A DNA stretch of 64,000 nucleotides from assembly GCA_036583965.1 (NCBI GenBank), contig JAZBQD010000030.1, positions 53,259,551-53,323,550 of the forward strand, written 5' to 3'. Positions within the stretch are counted from its first letter, which is position 1, and every line of letters starts with the position of its first letter. The DNA is from Prunella strophiata. Its lineage: Eukaryota; Chordata; Aves; Passeriformes; Prunellidae. Below are positions 12,901 through 24,300 of this stretch, one piece after another. The notes beneath the pieces were generated by a model, which searched no databases, was not told the origin of the DNA, and saw only the letters and a program-made list of their open reading frames with translations. Position numbers and translations under genes: made by a program.

Positions 12901-13100
12901 ATAGCATCCACACACTAAAATAGACAAATCTGCATTCTGCAACTCAGACCCATGCCACTCTTGGCTGGTAAGATTTTGGAACTCACTTGTAGCAATGCTA
13001 ACTGGACTGAAGGTCAGGCTTTGGTCCATGGCATGGTTCTCACTTCACCAGAGGTGGGCTTATGTCCTCAGGGAATGTGGTAAAGGAAATAAACACAAGG
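9951..13100. other. Unique non-coding sequence
   Basis: No gene or RNA recognised. A strong pyrimidine tract plus acceptor-like site (TTGCTTTTCAG ending at about 11916) is followed by only 19 open codons. Several overlapping frames of 80-90 codons between 10.7 and 11.7 kb lack recognisable motifs and overlap on opposite strands, as expected by chance. Confidence 0.55.
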
Positions 13101-13862
13101 TATAGAATCATAAAGAGTTCAATTTGAAAGGGACTTTTAAGGACCATCTAGTCCACCCCTTTGCAATGAGCAAGGACACCTACAACTAGGTCAGGTTGCT
13201 CAGAGCCCTGTCCAGCCTGTCTCCAGGGCTGGGACATTGACCCCTTCTATGGGCAACCCGTGCCTGTGTTTTACTGCCCTCATAATAAAAAATGTCTTAC
13301 TTATAAAAGAAATATAGGGCAACAGGCCCTACTAAAAGGTCTGTCCCCATCTTTCTTATAAAGGCCCTTTAGGTACTGGAAGGCTGCAATGATATCTCAC
13401 TGGAGTCTTCTCTTCTCCGGGCTGAATAACCCAATTTCTCAGCCTGTCTTCATGGGAGAGGTGTTCCACCCCTCTGATCAGCTTTGTGCCCCTCCCCTGG
13501 GCTCACTCCAGCAGGTCCATGTCTTTCCTGTGCTGGGGATGCCAGAAGTGTACACAGCACTGCACATAGGGTTTCACCAGAGCAGAGCAGAGGGGCAGAT
13601 CCCCTCCCCTGACATACTGCCCACGCTGCTTTTGCTGCAGCCCTGGGCAGAATTGCCTTTCTGGGCTGCAAGTGCACATTGCTGGGTCATGTCCAGCCTC
13701 TCACCTACCAGCACCCCCAAGTCCTTGTCCTCAGAGCTGCTCTCAGTTCTTTCCTCCCTCACCTTGCATTGATACTGGGGGTTACCCCAACCCAAGTGTG
13801 GGACCTTCTGCTTGGCCTTGTTGAACCTCATGAGGTTCACATGGGCCTTTTTCTTGTAAGTT
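13101..13862 (-). mobile_element. CR1 LINE 3' fragment, minus strand
   Basis: A second CR1 copy, reading leftwards. Its 3' end is at 13101, where the plus strand reads TATAGAATCATAAAG followed by the reverse of the CR1 tail (GGGACTTTTAAGGACCATCT). The remainder covers the 3' UTR and the end of ORF2 up to about 13840-13862, where homology stops (5' truncation). Compared with the copy at 3196-3632 it shares the unusual phrase AGTAGGGCCTGT and its neighbourhood, but it lacks the section equivalent to about 3353-3410, so it carries an internal deletion. No target duplication seen, as usual for CR1. Confidence 0.9.
13574..13840 (-). pseudogene. CR1 ORF2 C-terminal remnant
   Basis: A single open frame of roughly 90 codons gives the post-reverse-transcriptase region of CR1 ORF2, with the recognisable blocks NLMRFNKAKQKV, HLGWGNPQYQ, KDLGVLVGERLDMTQQCALA and AAQKGNSAQGCSKSSV. 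The catalytic domains are missing. The frame ends at a stop near 13574, and the homology continues in other frames down to the HLSHEDRLR block near 13430, so the gene is broken by frameshifts. Clearly transposon-derived and inactive. Confidence 0.85.
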
Positions 13863-15007
13863 GATATAAGTGCACACAAATGATCTTATTCATAAGGCAT
13901 TTTTTCTGCATTCATTTATTCTTTCAAGTGGATATTTAAAATGATTTGGCAACTACCCAGGATCACAGTAACAAGGTTACATGCCCACTGACTGCAGAAA
14001 TATGTTAGTAGCCCAGTGACAAAAGGCAGCTGAGCTGTGAAATAAAGGAGCACACAAAGAGCTAAGCAAAGGGTCAGAATGGTAGCTGCAAAGATTTTAG
14101 CTACACTGTGACAGGGTGATGTATGTGAACTGAAGCAAACAGAGCTGGAGGAGATGTTTGTGGAACTATTAATTTTAATGCAATGTAAAATATCCAATGA
14201 CAAGGAAGGAAGTTACACTTCAATGCCATAGAAGATGATTCAGACAGTAACAAAGGTCAGATGAGGAGAATCTGGGGAAAGATTAAGACAGATGCCTATG
14301 TGATGTCTCCTATTGGGTTCTTGATTGGATCTCAACAAAAAGAAATGAAGAAAAAGGAGCACCTCCATTTGGAAGATGTGCTTTGAAAGATTACCTGGAC
14401 AAGTCTAAATCTGGAACTGACAACTAGGAAGAAAAACTAGTTCTTGCTGTGACATTTAAGTTTTTAATGAGTTTAGGGCAAGTTCAGATTAATGCCTATA
14501 TCTAATAGAGGTAGCAAGTCTAGATCTGGAGTTCACCCTGGCCAGCCAACTAGGGTGACTGAAATATGTTTGTCCAGATGAATTTAGGATTTTATGTTTT
14601 TTTAATAACACTCAGATTTGAATGAATGACCATAGTCACTGGTGGATAAAAGAAATTCAAATACAAGAAGCCCTGGCACACTTCAGAGTTATCCTCTGTG
14701 CAGAAGTTAGAAATAGTGCTCAAAAATAATATGTGGAGATTTAGCACGTGTTTTCTTGTCAGTATTGAGAGTGGTGTTCCCATGTCTGCCACATAAACAT
14801 AAGGAAAATAGTCCATAGAAGCATGAGGTGTGAAAATAAAAAGAAATTAAGGAAATGCAGTGTACATTTAGACTGTATTGTAACCCTTCTCTGTGGCCTG
14901 ATGTCAGCTGAGTTTCATCCAAATCTTTCATCCAACAGTACCACCAAAACATATGGGGAAAAACACATGCCATATTAAAATGTGGGCTGGGATGTTTTTT
15001 CTGTGTG

Positions 15008-15108
15008 TTTTTTTTTTGTTGTTGTTTTGTTTTGTTTTGTTTTGTTTGTTTTTGTTTGTTTTTTGTTGTTGTTGTTGTTGTTTTTTGTTTTGTTTTGGTT
15101 TTTTTTTA
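15008..15108 (+). repeat. T/G-rich simple repeat, (TTTTG)n and (TTG)n
   Basis: About 100 bases made of T with regularly spaced G: TTTTG units at 15024-15046, TTG units at 15064-15080, then TTTTG again and a run of T. It produces spurious glutamine/lysine or phenylalanine/leucine frames and is not coding. Confidence 0.9.
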
Positions 15109-18100
15109 ATTGCTGGCTTCCTTATCCTTGTAAGGCAGCGCATCTGTATTCCATGAAGGGTCTAATTTAAGAGTCAGGCTCAAGCACTTCAAGATTTCTT
15201 TGTTTTTTTCCATGATTTTTTTTCTATACAATAGGAAATTTGGCTCTTTTGTCAAACTATGTCTACTTTATGCAGAATAAACAGCTATTTTATTCCAGCT
15301 GTCAGGTGAAGGTTGTCCAGCTCTACTAAGTGTTACAGAAAATGAACAGCTCTGACATCTGGAAGGCATGAGGGGCAGCCATAAGATTAGAATTTGTGTT
15401 TGAATTGCAGTAAATGCCAGCATTTGATATTCATCACTTGTAGAAAAATGATTCATTTTCTCTCTAGACAGGAAAGGTAGAAGTCAGCAGTAGGACTTCA
15501 AATTTTGTAAACAAGATATATTGAGAGACTGTTGGGGTGGGACCCAGTGAAAAACCAAGGAATAGAACCACTGGATGAAATATGTAAAATAAATAGTGCC
15601 TAGTTTACAAAAGCAGCCAAAGTTTGATGGGATGTGACACCCTGATGGAGGCTGTGGAGCCTCAAAACTGGAGCAAACTGGGGCCAGAGGGGTGGAGAAG
15701 AAGGAAATATCAGTGAACAGGCAAGCTGCAAACAATTGGCACTAAACACAGAACTGATAAGGATCAAAACAGAGTCTGTATTTTGGACTTTGTAAAATCA
15801 GCTGCATGACTCAGTGAGTCCAAGATACAGAGAATGGGATTATTCCGAATAGGCAAAAGCAATGGGATTGTTCCCAGATCTAAAACCATATCTCCAAGAT
15901 GCATTTAAAACTCTGGACACAAAGCTGCAGTCATTCATGCATTGGAAATATCATCCCTGAATTAACAGGTTAAGGCTTTTTCAGCTCCTCCAGCAGTACC
16001 CAATCCTCTGACCCAGGACTAAATAGAATAAATAAGCCTTTGCAATAGCCACATCATGTACAGTTTGAATTGTCATCCTTCAGTCTCTCTGCTGCTGCAG
16101 GAAATTAAAAGTCTCACAGTTTCCCCTGAAGGATTGCATTCCCATTCAGGACGTTTGTCACGGAGGCAGGAAGGCAGTCCTGCGTGCCAAGGAGCAATTT
16201 ATTTCTATTCAATAAATGCATTTGTAATTTTGTGCTGTCCTGACCATTCCAGGTGCCCCTATCCATGACTTCATACAGTGTCCTGAGTCTCTCTTCTCAG
16301 TATTTGTTTATAATTTTTTTCCTCATTCTATGCATTATTAAAGATTTTTATAATGCATAAACCTCACAGCTGTCCCTACAAACACTAAAGAATTATTTGA
16401 TTCATTAGATAAATGCTGCAGACCAGAGAACAACCCAGAGTATAGTTTTGCATAATTTGTTGGGAACCTTCTGGTCAATACAGAAGAAGAGTTTGAAACT
16501 TGCTGAAACACGTTTTTAAGGCTGTCCTGAACCAGGGTCACATTTCTCAATTTCCAAGCCATTATTTTAAGTCATAAACAACTAGAGCCAGTAGAAATCA
16601 AATGTTCCTGGGGAGGAAAAGCCCCATAAAGCAGAGAATGTGCTAGTAGTTGATTTGCCTCTGAATTGTTGTCTTTTTACATCCACCTGTGCTTTTTAAT
16701 ATATGTAATCACACTACTGGTTTCAGAAGTTACATACACCCATGCTTTAAAATTTAAAGCACCTTTGATGTGAAAAGAATAAGGAAGACAATACAGTTGT
16801 GCTCAGGGGGGCATTTTCTGGTTCTGATATCCTAGCTTTGCTTGCATAGCATTGCTTTCTTGATTTTTTCCCCTTGTCTGTATGGATGGTTTCATTAATC
16901 TTGCTCTGTACAATGCAAGATGTGTGATGTGAGTCACTGTTGAACTCACTCCTCTTTGTCTAACCAGTCATATCAGTCTTGTTTGTTGTCACTGCCCTAG
17001 AAAATGAGAGCTCCCAGCAACCTCAGAAATTTTTCTTCTGTGCTTTTCAGACAGTGGGAATAGCAGAGGCTTCAATGTTATGGCCAAAGTACTGCTTTCT
17101 ACATTTCTGAGTTTTTGCTCCCAGCAATGCCCCACCAAGAATCCCCTGCCTATTCCTGTTACACCCAAACAGGTCACAAAATCAGTAACAGGCAGCATAA
17201 CCTTGTGTCTTACTGGGTAAGTGGGATATGGAAAATGGACAACGAAATTTGGGAGAGACGAATGAGAAACCAATTAGAAAAGGAAAAAAAAACCCAGACA
17301 TAGTAGTGAAAGAGCAGATAACATCTGCACAAAGGAAAATGTAACTACAGTGATTCAGTCAGAAAAAAAATGTTGGTAGAAAAAGCAAGGTTATGCCCCA
17401 TCAGGTCCTAGAAGCTCAATGTTCTTTCTGTTTCTTAAGACCTGTGAATACTGCCTGGGGACACATGGAGAAGTGATAGGCTTTTATTCTTGTGGGACAG
17501 AGCTTTTTTGTGGCCTTCAGCAAAAGTCTCTCACCAGCTTGGCAAAGAATACCAAGAATAGAAGTGGGACTGTCATGAGCAGCAATCATGGTGACAGTGC
17601 TTATGCAGCTGTGTTCAAACTACACAAAGTAAATCTGAAGATTTCAAAACTTTTTTAAAAAATTTTTCTGGAGGGGTTTTCTTCCTCTCCAGTGCACTCT
17701 CTTCAATTTCTCTGGCATGTCTGCAGTCTGCCTTATACTGCTTTAAATTCCATTTTTGGGTCCCGCTGGCTTACCAGAAAGTCAAAGCACAAAGCACTAA
17801 AAAGTTTTCTGTTCCATCATTCTTTATTTTAGGAAATAAAAGATATCAGGAGTTGGGGCTTTGGCTGCACAATGTTTCACTAAACATGAATTAATTGGAA
17901 GCATAGAGACTACTACCATACTTTGAAGTCAAAGCAGCCAGGTCCTGTTGTGATTTATTGATAAAAGGCAGCTGAAGAAGGACAGGAAAAAGGTCAAGAC
18001 AGAGAAAAGAGCAATCACTGTTTAGGAGTCAAGAAAGTGTGTGGAGGCAGTGCTTGTGTTACTGTGGCTTGGAGAAACTGAAGCAGCAAGGGGGCTAATC

Positions 18101-18212
18101 AGCAGAGCTCATTAATGGAGGAAAACAGGGACAGAAAGTGTGCCTGCTGCTAGGAGAGACTTCTGAGAGAAGAGCCTAGAGAGCCTGCAAAATGTCATGG
18201 TGCTACTGCTAA

Positions 18213-18554
18213 CTCGCTGCCTCTGCCAGCAGCTGTGAGGAGCCAGTCCAGAGGAAGATCCCTACACGAGGAGCATCTGCTAATAGCCTGCTCCTGGTTT
18301 GCTGGCACTCTGGCAAACACAGACCCACTGGAGGAAGAAAACTGTGGTGCAAAATGCTGGGGTGCTCCCCTGAGCAGTGGCAGGAGAAGCTGGTCCAGAT
18401 TGGCCAAGGACACAGGGACAGAATTCAGGAGGAGCTCATTGAGCTGCTGTATGGTGAATTAAAGGTGAGGGGGCTGCCAGCAATCCTGGGTGTCAGTGTC
18501 TCCTACCTGGTGATGTCAAGAGCAGCAGTAGAAGTACAACCATATGACAACTAA
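18213..18554 (+). other. GC-richer open stretch, unassigned
   Basis: A frame stays open for about 113 codons from 18213 to the TAA at 18552. The ATG at 18354 begins a 66-codon portion with an amphipathic, coiled-coil-like segment (EQWQEKLVQIGQGHRDRIQE). A donor-like AAAG/GTGAGG lies at 18470-18475 and a splice-acceptor-like CTCTGCCAGCAG ends near 18232. No family is recognised. The surrounding few hundred bases are richer in G and C than the flanks. It could be an exon, an old transposon remnant, or chance. Confidence 0.15.
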
Positions 18555-20291
18555 AAAAGAGGAGACTGAGGTTATTCTGCAAAGGTTTCCTTCTGACTTG
18601 AGTGATGGGTCTGGGAGGCAGTAAGTGGATTGTGAAACCTCAGCATGGGGTGCTGGTCAATAAATAAATTTTCCTGAGGGTACAGCCAAGGTGAAATAAA
18701 AGACTGAGAAAAGGGCAGAAAATGGGTACAAAAAAAGACTTCAATTTCAGTCTGGATCTAGGTAGACACACAAGAAAAACCAGAACCTAAAAGATTAAGG
18801 GTCCACCACCACAGGTAAATCTAAAGCTGGTGATATATTGAACATTTGGCTAATATAATGAGGAATGAATGGGATCAGTGTATATTTCAGTATATAGTAA
18901 TGCCCTTGAGTCGTTGATTGGACCCTGGATGTGCCAGCAGGGTACAGCCATAAAGACTAGCTGGAATAAATCCTGAGCCTAGAGCACTGCTGTGGAAAGG
19001 TATTGCTTCTTCAGAAGGGACATTTGCAGAGCAAATGGAGAGAGAAATCATTGCACTGACCATCATGAGTGAAACCCAAAGCAGAAAATGTGGCTTGTTC
19101 AAGAGTTAAGAGTGACAAGAGAGGGAAAGTAAGTTGCAGAGGAGTGCAGGGTGGCAGCAGTTTAACAGGAGGATATTCCTCTTCTCTCTTTGTCTGACTT
19201 CCCTGGCTTTCAACATCCTCCCCTGCCAGCCCAACATTTCTTAGTGATTCCTGCTCTCTGCCTGTGCTATGGAATGTGGTACCAAGGGTAAAGATGAACT
19301 TGGGGCTGGGGCAGAATATGGAGGTGTGTCAGTGTGTGCAGGTCACTATGGGAGAGAGACATGGGGAAAGTGTCTCAGGAATAAAACCTTCTGGGAAGAG
19401 TTAAAAAATGTACACACACATAAAGAGAAAACAGCACATAAAAGAGTGTGAGGAGGGAAAGATAATGAGAGGGGTCTAAGGGAGGGGAAATAGAGGGGCT
19501 TGAGTAAAAATGGGAAGGGGAAGATAGAAGGGAATTAACAGAGGGAAGGAACAATACTACTGTTTGGAAAGAAGTGAGGAAGAAAAACAAACATGAAACC
19601 GAGATACAAAAGCAATGGAATAGTATGAAATTATTAATTGAGGAATTAAATGAACACAGGCAGCTTTTTTAGGCATTGTCCCCCAGAAGAAACCACATAA
19701 AACTCACTGCACAGAAAAATACTTGTGTGAGTAGGGTGGTGTTACCCTGATTTTTCTACTAATTCCCAGTTTTACTACCTGTGGTATCTGACTCCTTATG
19801 TCATGCTAACATGGTAACACAACAGAATTATATGTCTAATTAGATGATTTTGTATTTTGCATCTTGCTAACATAACTTTCTCCTTGTAAGTTCTTGCTTA
19901 GATCAGAAGTCTGGATGAAGAAATCAGTGAAAAGATGAGGCACAATGAATTCGATTCACATTATGAAGTTCAAGAAAAGAAGACTTACTGTCTAGAAAAT
20001 CAAGATAGCCAATAGACTGGCATGATAGAGCAGTGGAACTTTCCCTCTTACACTGTGCAGAAGTGTAGAGAAGACTGTCAGGATTATGGATTCTTAGAGT
20101 GTGTATCCATGGAAATTGTGTGGGCTCACTTCAGAGTTGGTGTCACAAGGGCCAAAGCATTTTCTAGCCAGAAAAGAAAATCTCAGTGGCTTATACAAGG
20201 ATGGAAGGCAGAACACGTGGATCCCAAAAGCCCTGAAAGGAGTTTGTAACAGTTGAATTTCACCAATCAAAACAAAATAATGAAATAACAG

Positions 20292-20306
20292 AAAAAAAAA
20301 AAAAAA
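20292..20306 (+). repeat. Poly(A) tract, 15 A
   Basis: Homopolymer following CAAAACAAAATAATGAAATAACAG-type A-rich sequence. No retrocopy is recognisable beside it. Confidence 0.8.
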
Positions 20307-21217
20307 GACTTTTTTGTCTTTGCTGGACTTTGCTTTGTCTCTTGGGCTGAGAGGAAAAACAGCCATGAGCTGACCTGCAAAGGGAATGTTTTGTGTGGTT
20401 TAAGTTTGGAAAAGAAAAGGAAACAAGCTAGAGTTTGGTGGGGGGAAGGTGTGTTTTCCACCTGTGATTCTAACTGGCAGTTCTGTAGAGAGAGGTTGAT
20501 GAACAAATGTGCTCAGTCTCGGGGAATGGTTTCACTTCCCAGCTCAAGAGTGGATTCTCAGCTGGCAGGAATCAAATGAATTTCTATTGGCAGAGGACTT
20601 GAGACCTTTTTCTCACAAAAACAGGAAAATGAATTCTACTCCCTTTTTTACGGAGCTCTTGCCTTCAAATCATTCTTTTCATAAACGTGTCATCAAGCAC
20701 CTTATCCCCGTGTGACACAAGAGACATTTTGTGAGGGGTTTGACAGTATCTGCTAGGTTAGAAAATGTATTATCATTTAAACTATGATAAGAAGTGACAA
20801 TAATATAGGCAAGATTCCATTTACATTCTTTCTAAAATACTATTTTTTTAAATAAAATTGGTGAGAAAACAACAGAAAAGGATGATCGGCCCAGCTGGAA
20901 GTTTTGTGCTATATTTTATAAATCAAAACACACCATTAATTCATGAACTAATGGAATTGATGACAAACCTCATGAGGGAATCTATACAGAAAGTGTTTCT
21001 AATAAGGTCTTAAGAATGGAATACTTGCTCTTCAGTGGAAAGAGTGTGTTGGGCATAGAAAAATATGTAATGAAGAACAACAGAGAAGCAAAAGTAGAAG
21101 ACATTGAACTGGACTTGGAGAGTGAATAGCCCTAAATGCATTGTTCCTTAGTTTATATTAAATGTTAATGGATGGCTATGTCGAAAATATAATTTTTATT
21201 TCTTTACCTTCTTTCAG

Positions 21218-21321
21218 GCAGCTCCCCTGAGCTGAATGAATCAGAATATCAGTGGATATGCTATGAGGCCATTTGTACCCTGACTGGTGTGTGCAGACAA
21301 GTAGAAGGTCTTACTGAGTAG
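21218..21321 (+). other. Candidate terminal exon (weak)
   Basis: A strong pyrimidine tract and acceptor (TTCTTTCAG ending at 21217) precede a stretch in which only one of three frames stays open. That frame gives about 34 codons, including ELNESEYQWICYEAICTLTG, and ends at TAG 21319-21321. A GTGTGT at 21287-21292 could be a poor donor instead. No family is recognised. An open run of this length has a substantial probability of arising by chance, so this is only a place to look for transcripts. Confidence 0.18.
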
Positions 21322-24300
21322 GGCCTTCCCTGCAGATACTCCCCATGTGCCTTGTCCTGTGGAGTCTCACACCACATGGCAGCCAGCCAAAGGATGAAGA
21401 TGGAAAGTGGGCTCCTCTTATGCCTGTTACAGGCACTAGAGACAGATAGGTTCTTATCAAGACTGTGACAGTCCTTCTGTACTAGGATCCTAATCTAAGT
21501 TTTTCTTGTTATTTCCTGAAAAGATAACTGTAGTTGGAAATATGTGGGGAGAGAGTCTGTTTCTCCAAGCTTCCTTCTCCTATGCTCCTCAAATGAATAT
21601 GAGAATGAGAAACACAAGGAGTGATGGATGTGTTGTCTGGTTGTGACTTAGGGTGACACAGTTGACAGAGGGCAAATATTTCCCTTCTCCATGCTTCCTG
21701 CAGTTAACATCTGTCCCTAGGGGCTGCACCCTTTGGAAGTCCACCCAAACTTCGTCATGACCCTTACAAGATCTATTTTAAGATTTTTGTGAGATTTTAC
21801 GTGACCAGGTAAGTTTTCAACTCAACGCATAGCTTAGCCTGTCACCCCCAGAAGCTACAGCCCATGTACACTTCTGTTTTACTGCAAAGGCTCCCAGAAG
21901 CAGTGCTTTGAGCTCAAATGTGACTTGGTTTCTGAAAAAATCATGATACTGGAACAATGTTTCATTTTCAGAAGACAGAAAAGATGTAGCACAGCTGATT
22001 AGTTTTGTCTCCAAAATAATAGTGCTAATACTCAGGACAGAATTTTAATTGAAGACTTAATTTAAAATTCTAGGTGTTCACGAATTTGTAGAGTACTTGG
22101 AATTCTGGATCTCTAAGTACTTATCTTGCACTAAAGAAATTTTTTAAGATTTAAACGTGGGAAAATATTACAGTTTCAGTATGTGCCAATTGTCAATATC
22201 TGCTTGCATTCTTCAGTCGTGAGAAATGGGCACAACTATTTTGGAAATGATGAAAAAATAAACCAAAAACACCCCAAAAACCCCCAGGTCTGGAAATCTT
22301 AATGATTAGTTGTAGTTTCTGTGAAAAGTATTTATTTGCTTGTTCCCTTAAATTTTTCAGCTACTTCATAACTGAAATGTAAATGTTTATGCTTATGTGG
22401 AAAATACAAGTAAAACATATAGGAAAATAGATTTTAATATATAGGGTAGGAAAAGCTTAGCAGAAGGTTAATATTGGGCAAGAGAATAAGACAAATTCAG
22501 ACTTTTTGCTGTATATTAGCCAGGCATGAAAAGGACCCAACGTCCATTGAAGATACAGATTTCAGTACATATTAGTTCAGGCCTAGAAACACTTTGTTTG
22601 ATATCAAAGAAAGTGGGCATGAAAGCCTGCAAGAAGTCTCTGGCTTTTTCAGGAGCAGTCAAACACCTGAAAGGTGATTTTCATGTTGACCAGCAATGCT
22701 AGGTGTTATAATTTTTAAAGATCTGTCTTTGAGTCCAACAAAAATGCAGCTCTTCTTGTCTTGGGTTAATGAATGTGCACAGCTGTTCTGAGCACAGCTG
22801 GACTTCCCATTCCACATGCATATGTAAGATGTCAAAGATGCTCCCTTCCTGCATTATGGGAGAAAATCAACATCTTTCACAGGTCTTCTGAAAAGGTAGA
22901 GAGTGTGACAACAGGTAATTTTAAACAGCCTGGTGTTTATGGCAACTCCAAGACTGCTTGTGTAAGTAGCAAATGAATCTGTGTTCCACTTTTAAAGTGA
23001 GTGCTGAACCACTCTTTTGTTAGTTTTTCTCAGGAGGAAGCAAATTTGTACATCCTGGCCATCTTATTAGTTTCTGCAATGTACTGCACAAAAAGAAACC
23101 AAACAAAAACGTCTCTCTGTTTCCCATATTGCTAGGAGAGAAGGATTGTTTAAGCCATCTCTGTAACCCAGCAGGCAGGGGACATGCCCAGCCTGCAAGA
23201 AATACAGATTCATTTTTCTCCCTCATCTGCTACCAGATTGGTTATACAAACTGTGTAAGACATTCTTTCTGAGGCAGCAGTGGGTTTTTATTCTCAGAAA
23301 CAGTGGAACAAAACAGATTTAAGATTTTGTTGAAACAATATTTCTGAATCCTTATGCCCCTTAGCTCCTTTTTCTTCCTTGCAATCCCCTTTCTTCTTCA
23401 TCAGATGTAACCAAATAATAAGGGCTTTGTCAGAATAACTCCAGGCAAAGGCATAGACCTAACTCAGCAAAACTACAACTCAGTAAAAATTTGTCTTTTG
23501 TATGTGTGTTCTTGCTATTTGTTTTCGTTCTTTTACATTACTACAACAATTGTGTGTAAGTTCAGGGCAAAAAATGTTTTAGTGGAAAGGGAAGGTCTTA
23601 TACCATTGCACAAATTCAAAGGTACAGTTAATATTTTAACTGTTTTAAAGTAAACAGTTACTCTTGTTTATTGCCTTCAGAAATATAAGGGTCTCAAAAG
23701 AAATAAAAATTAAACATAATGTGAAGAGTTCAAGTACTGTCCTTTGTAAAAAACCTGTAAAGTGGACTTGTTTAGAGTTTTGCACCAGCCCTTTATTCTT
23801 CATATCTGACTCAGAGAGACCTTATTGATATCTCGAGAGGAACATCTTGAAATCTTTAGGTTGACACAACCATGCCTTAGAATAGCACAGGGCATTTTTT
23901 CTTCCAGACTTCCCAGAACTGGTACAAGACAGCTATTTTTATACTGCCAGATTTTCCAGCATCAACTTCCACTTTCTCATTCCACTGCTGGTATTCTCAG
24001 AACCTCCTGACACCAACTGAATCATTAGGGAGAGATCCAAAGTGCTCAAATCTTCCAGTGTCCTTCTGGTAGACCATCAGTTCCCTAGCATGAGTGTCTA
24101 GAATTTCTGGATTGCCACTGGGAATGGGATTAGCCATTTGAAGATTCAGAGCAATCATCTAGCAGTGTGTGGCTCGAGGCCTTCAGAGTGAGGTTTACCT
24201 GTGAAGAATGACTGAACATGTGAAAAACAGATGGAAGAGTTAATTATTCTTTAAGACTAATTTGGAATCCCAGACAGTTTGTACTATTCAAGGATAAGGA

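Larger units (their letters stand above)
13863..21217. other. Unique non-coding sequence with low-complexity tracts
   Basis: No gene recognised. Contains the T/G-rich tract at 15008-15108, a 13-base inverted repeat with an AP-1-like core at 15808-15820 (GACTCAGTGAGTC), a GC-richer open stretch at 18213-18554, and purine-rich sequence around 19440-19600. The apparent frames over 14928-15170 on both strands are products of the simple repeat. Confidence 0.55.

Noticed and set aside
13389..13772. 127-codon plus-strand frame
   Set aside because: It is the antisense of the CR1 copy at 13101-13862; the minus strand holds the genuine transposon coding remnant.
14928..15170. Overlapping frames rich in K/N/Q (minus) or F/C/L (plus)
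   Set aside because: They are translations of the T/G simple repeat at 15008-15108, not genes.
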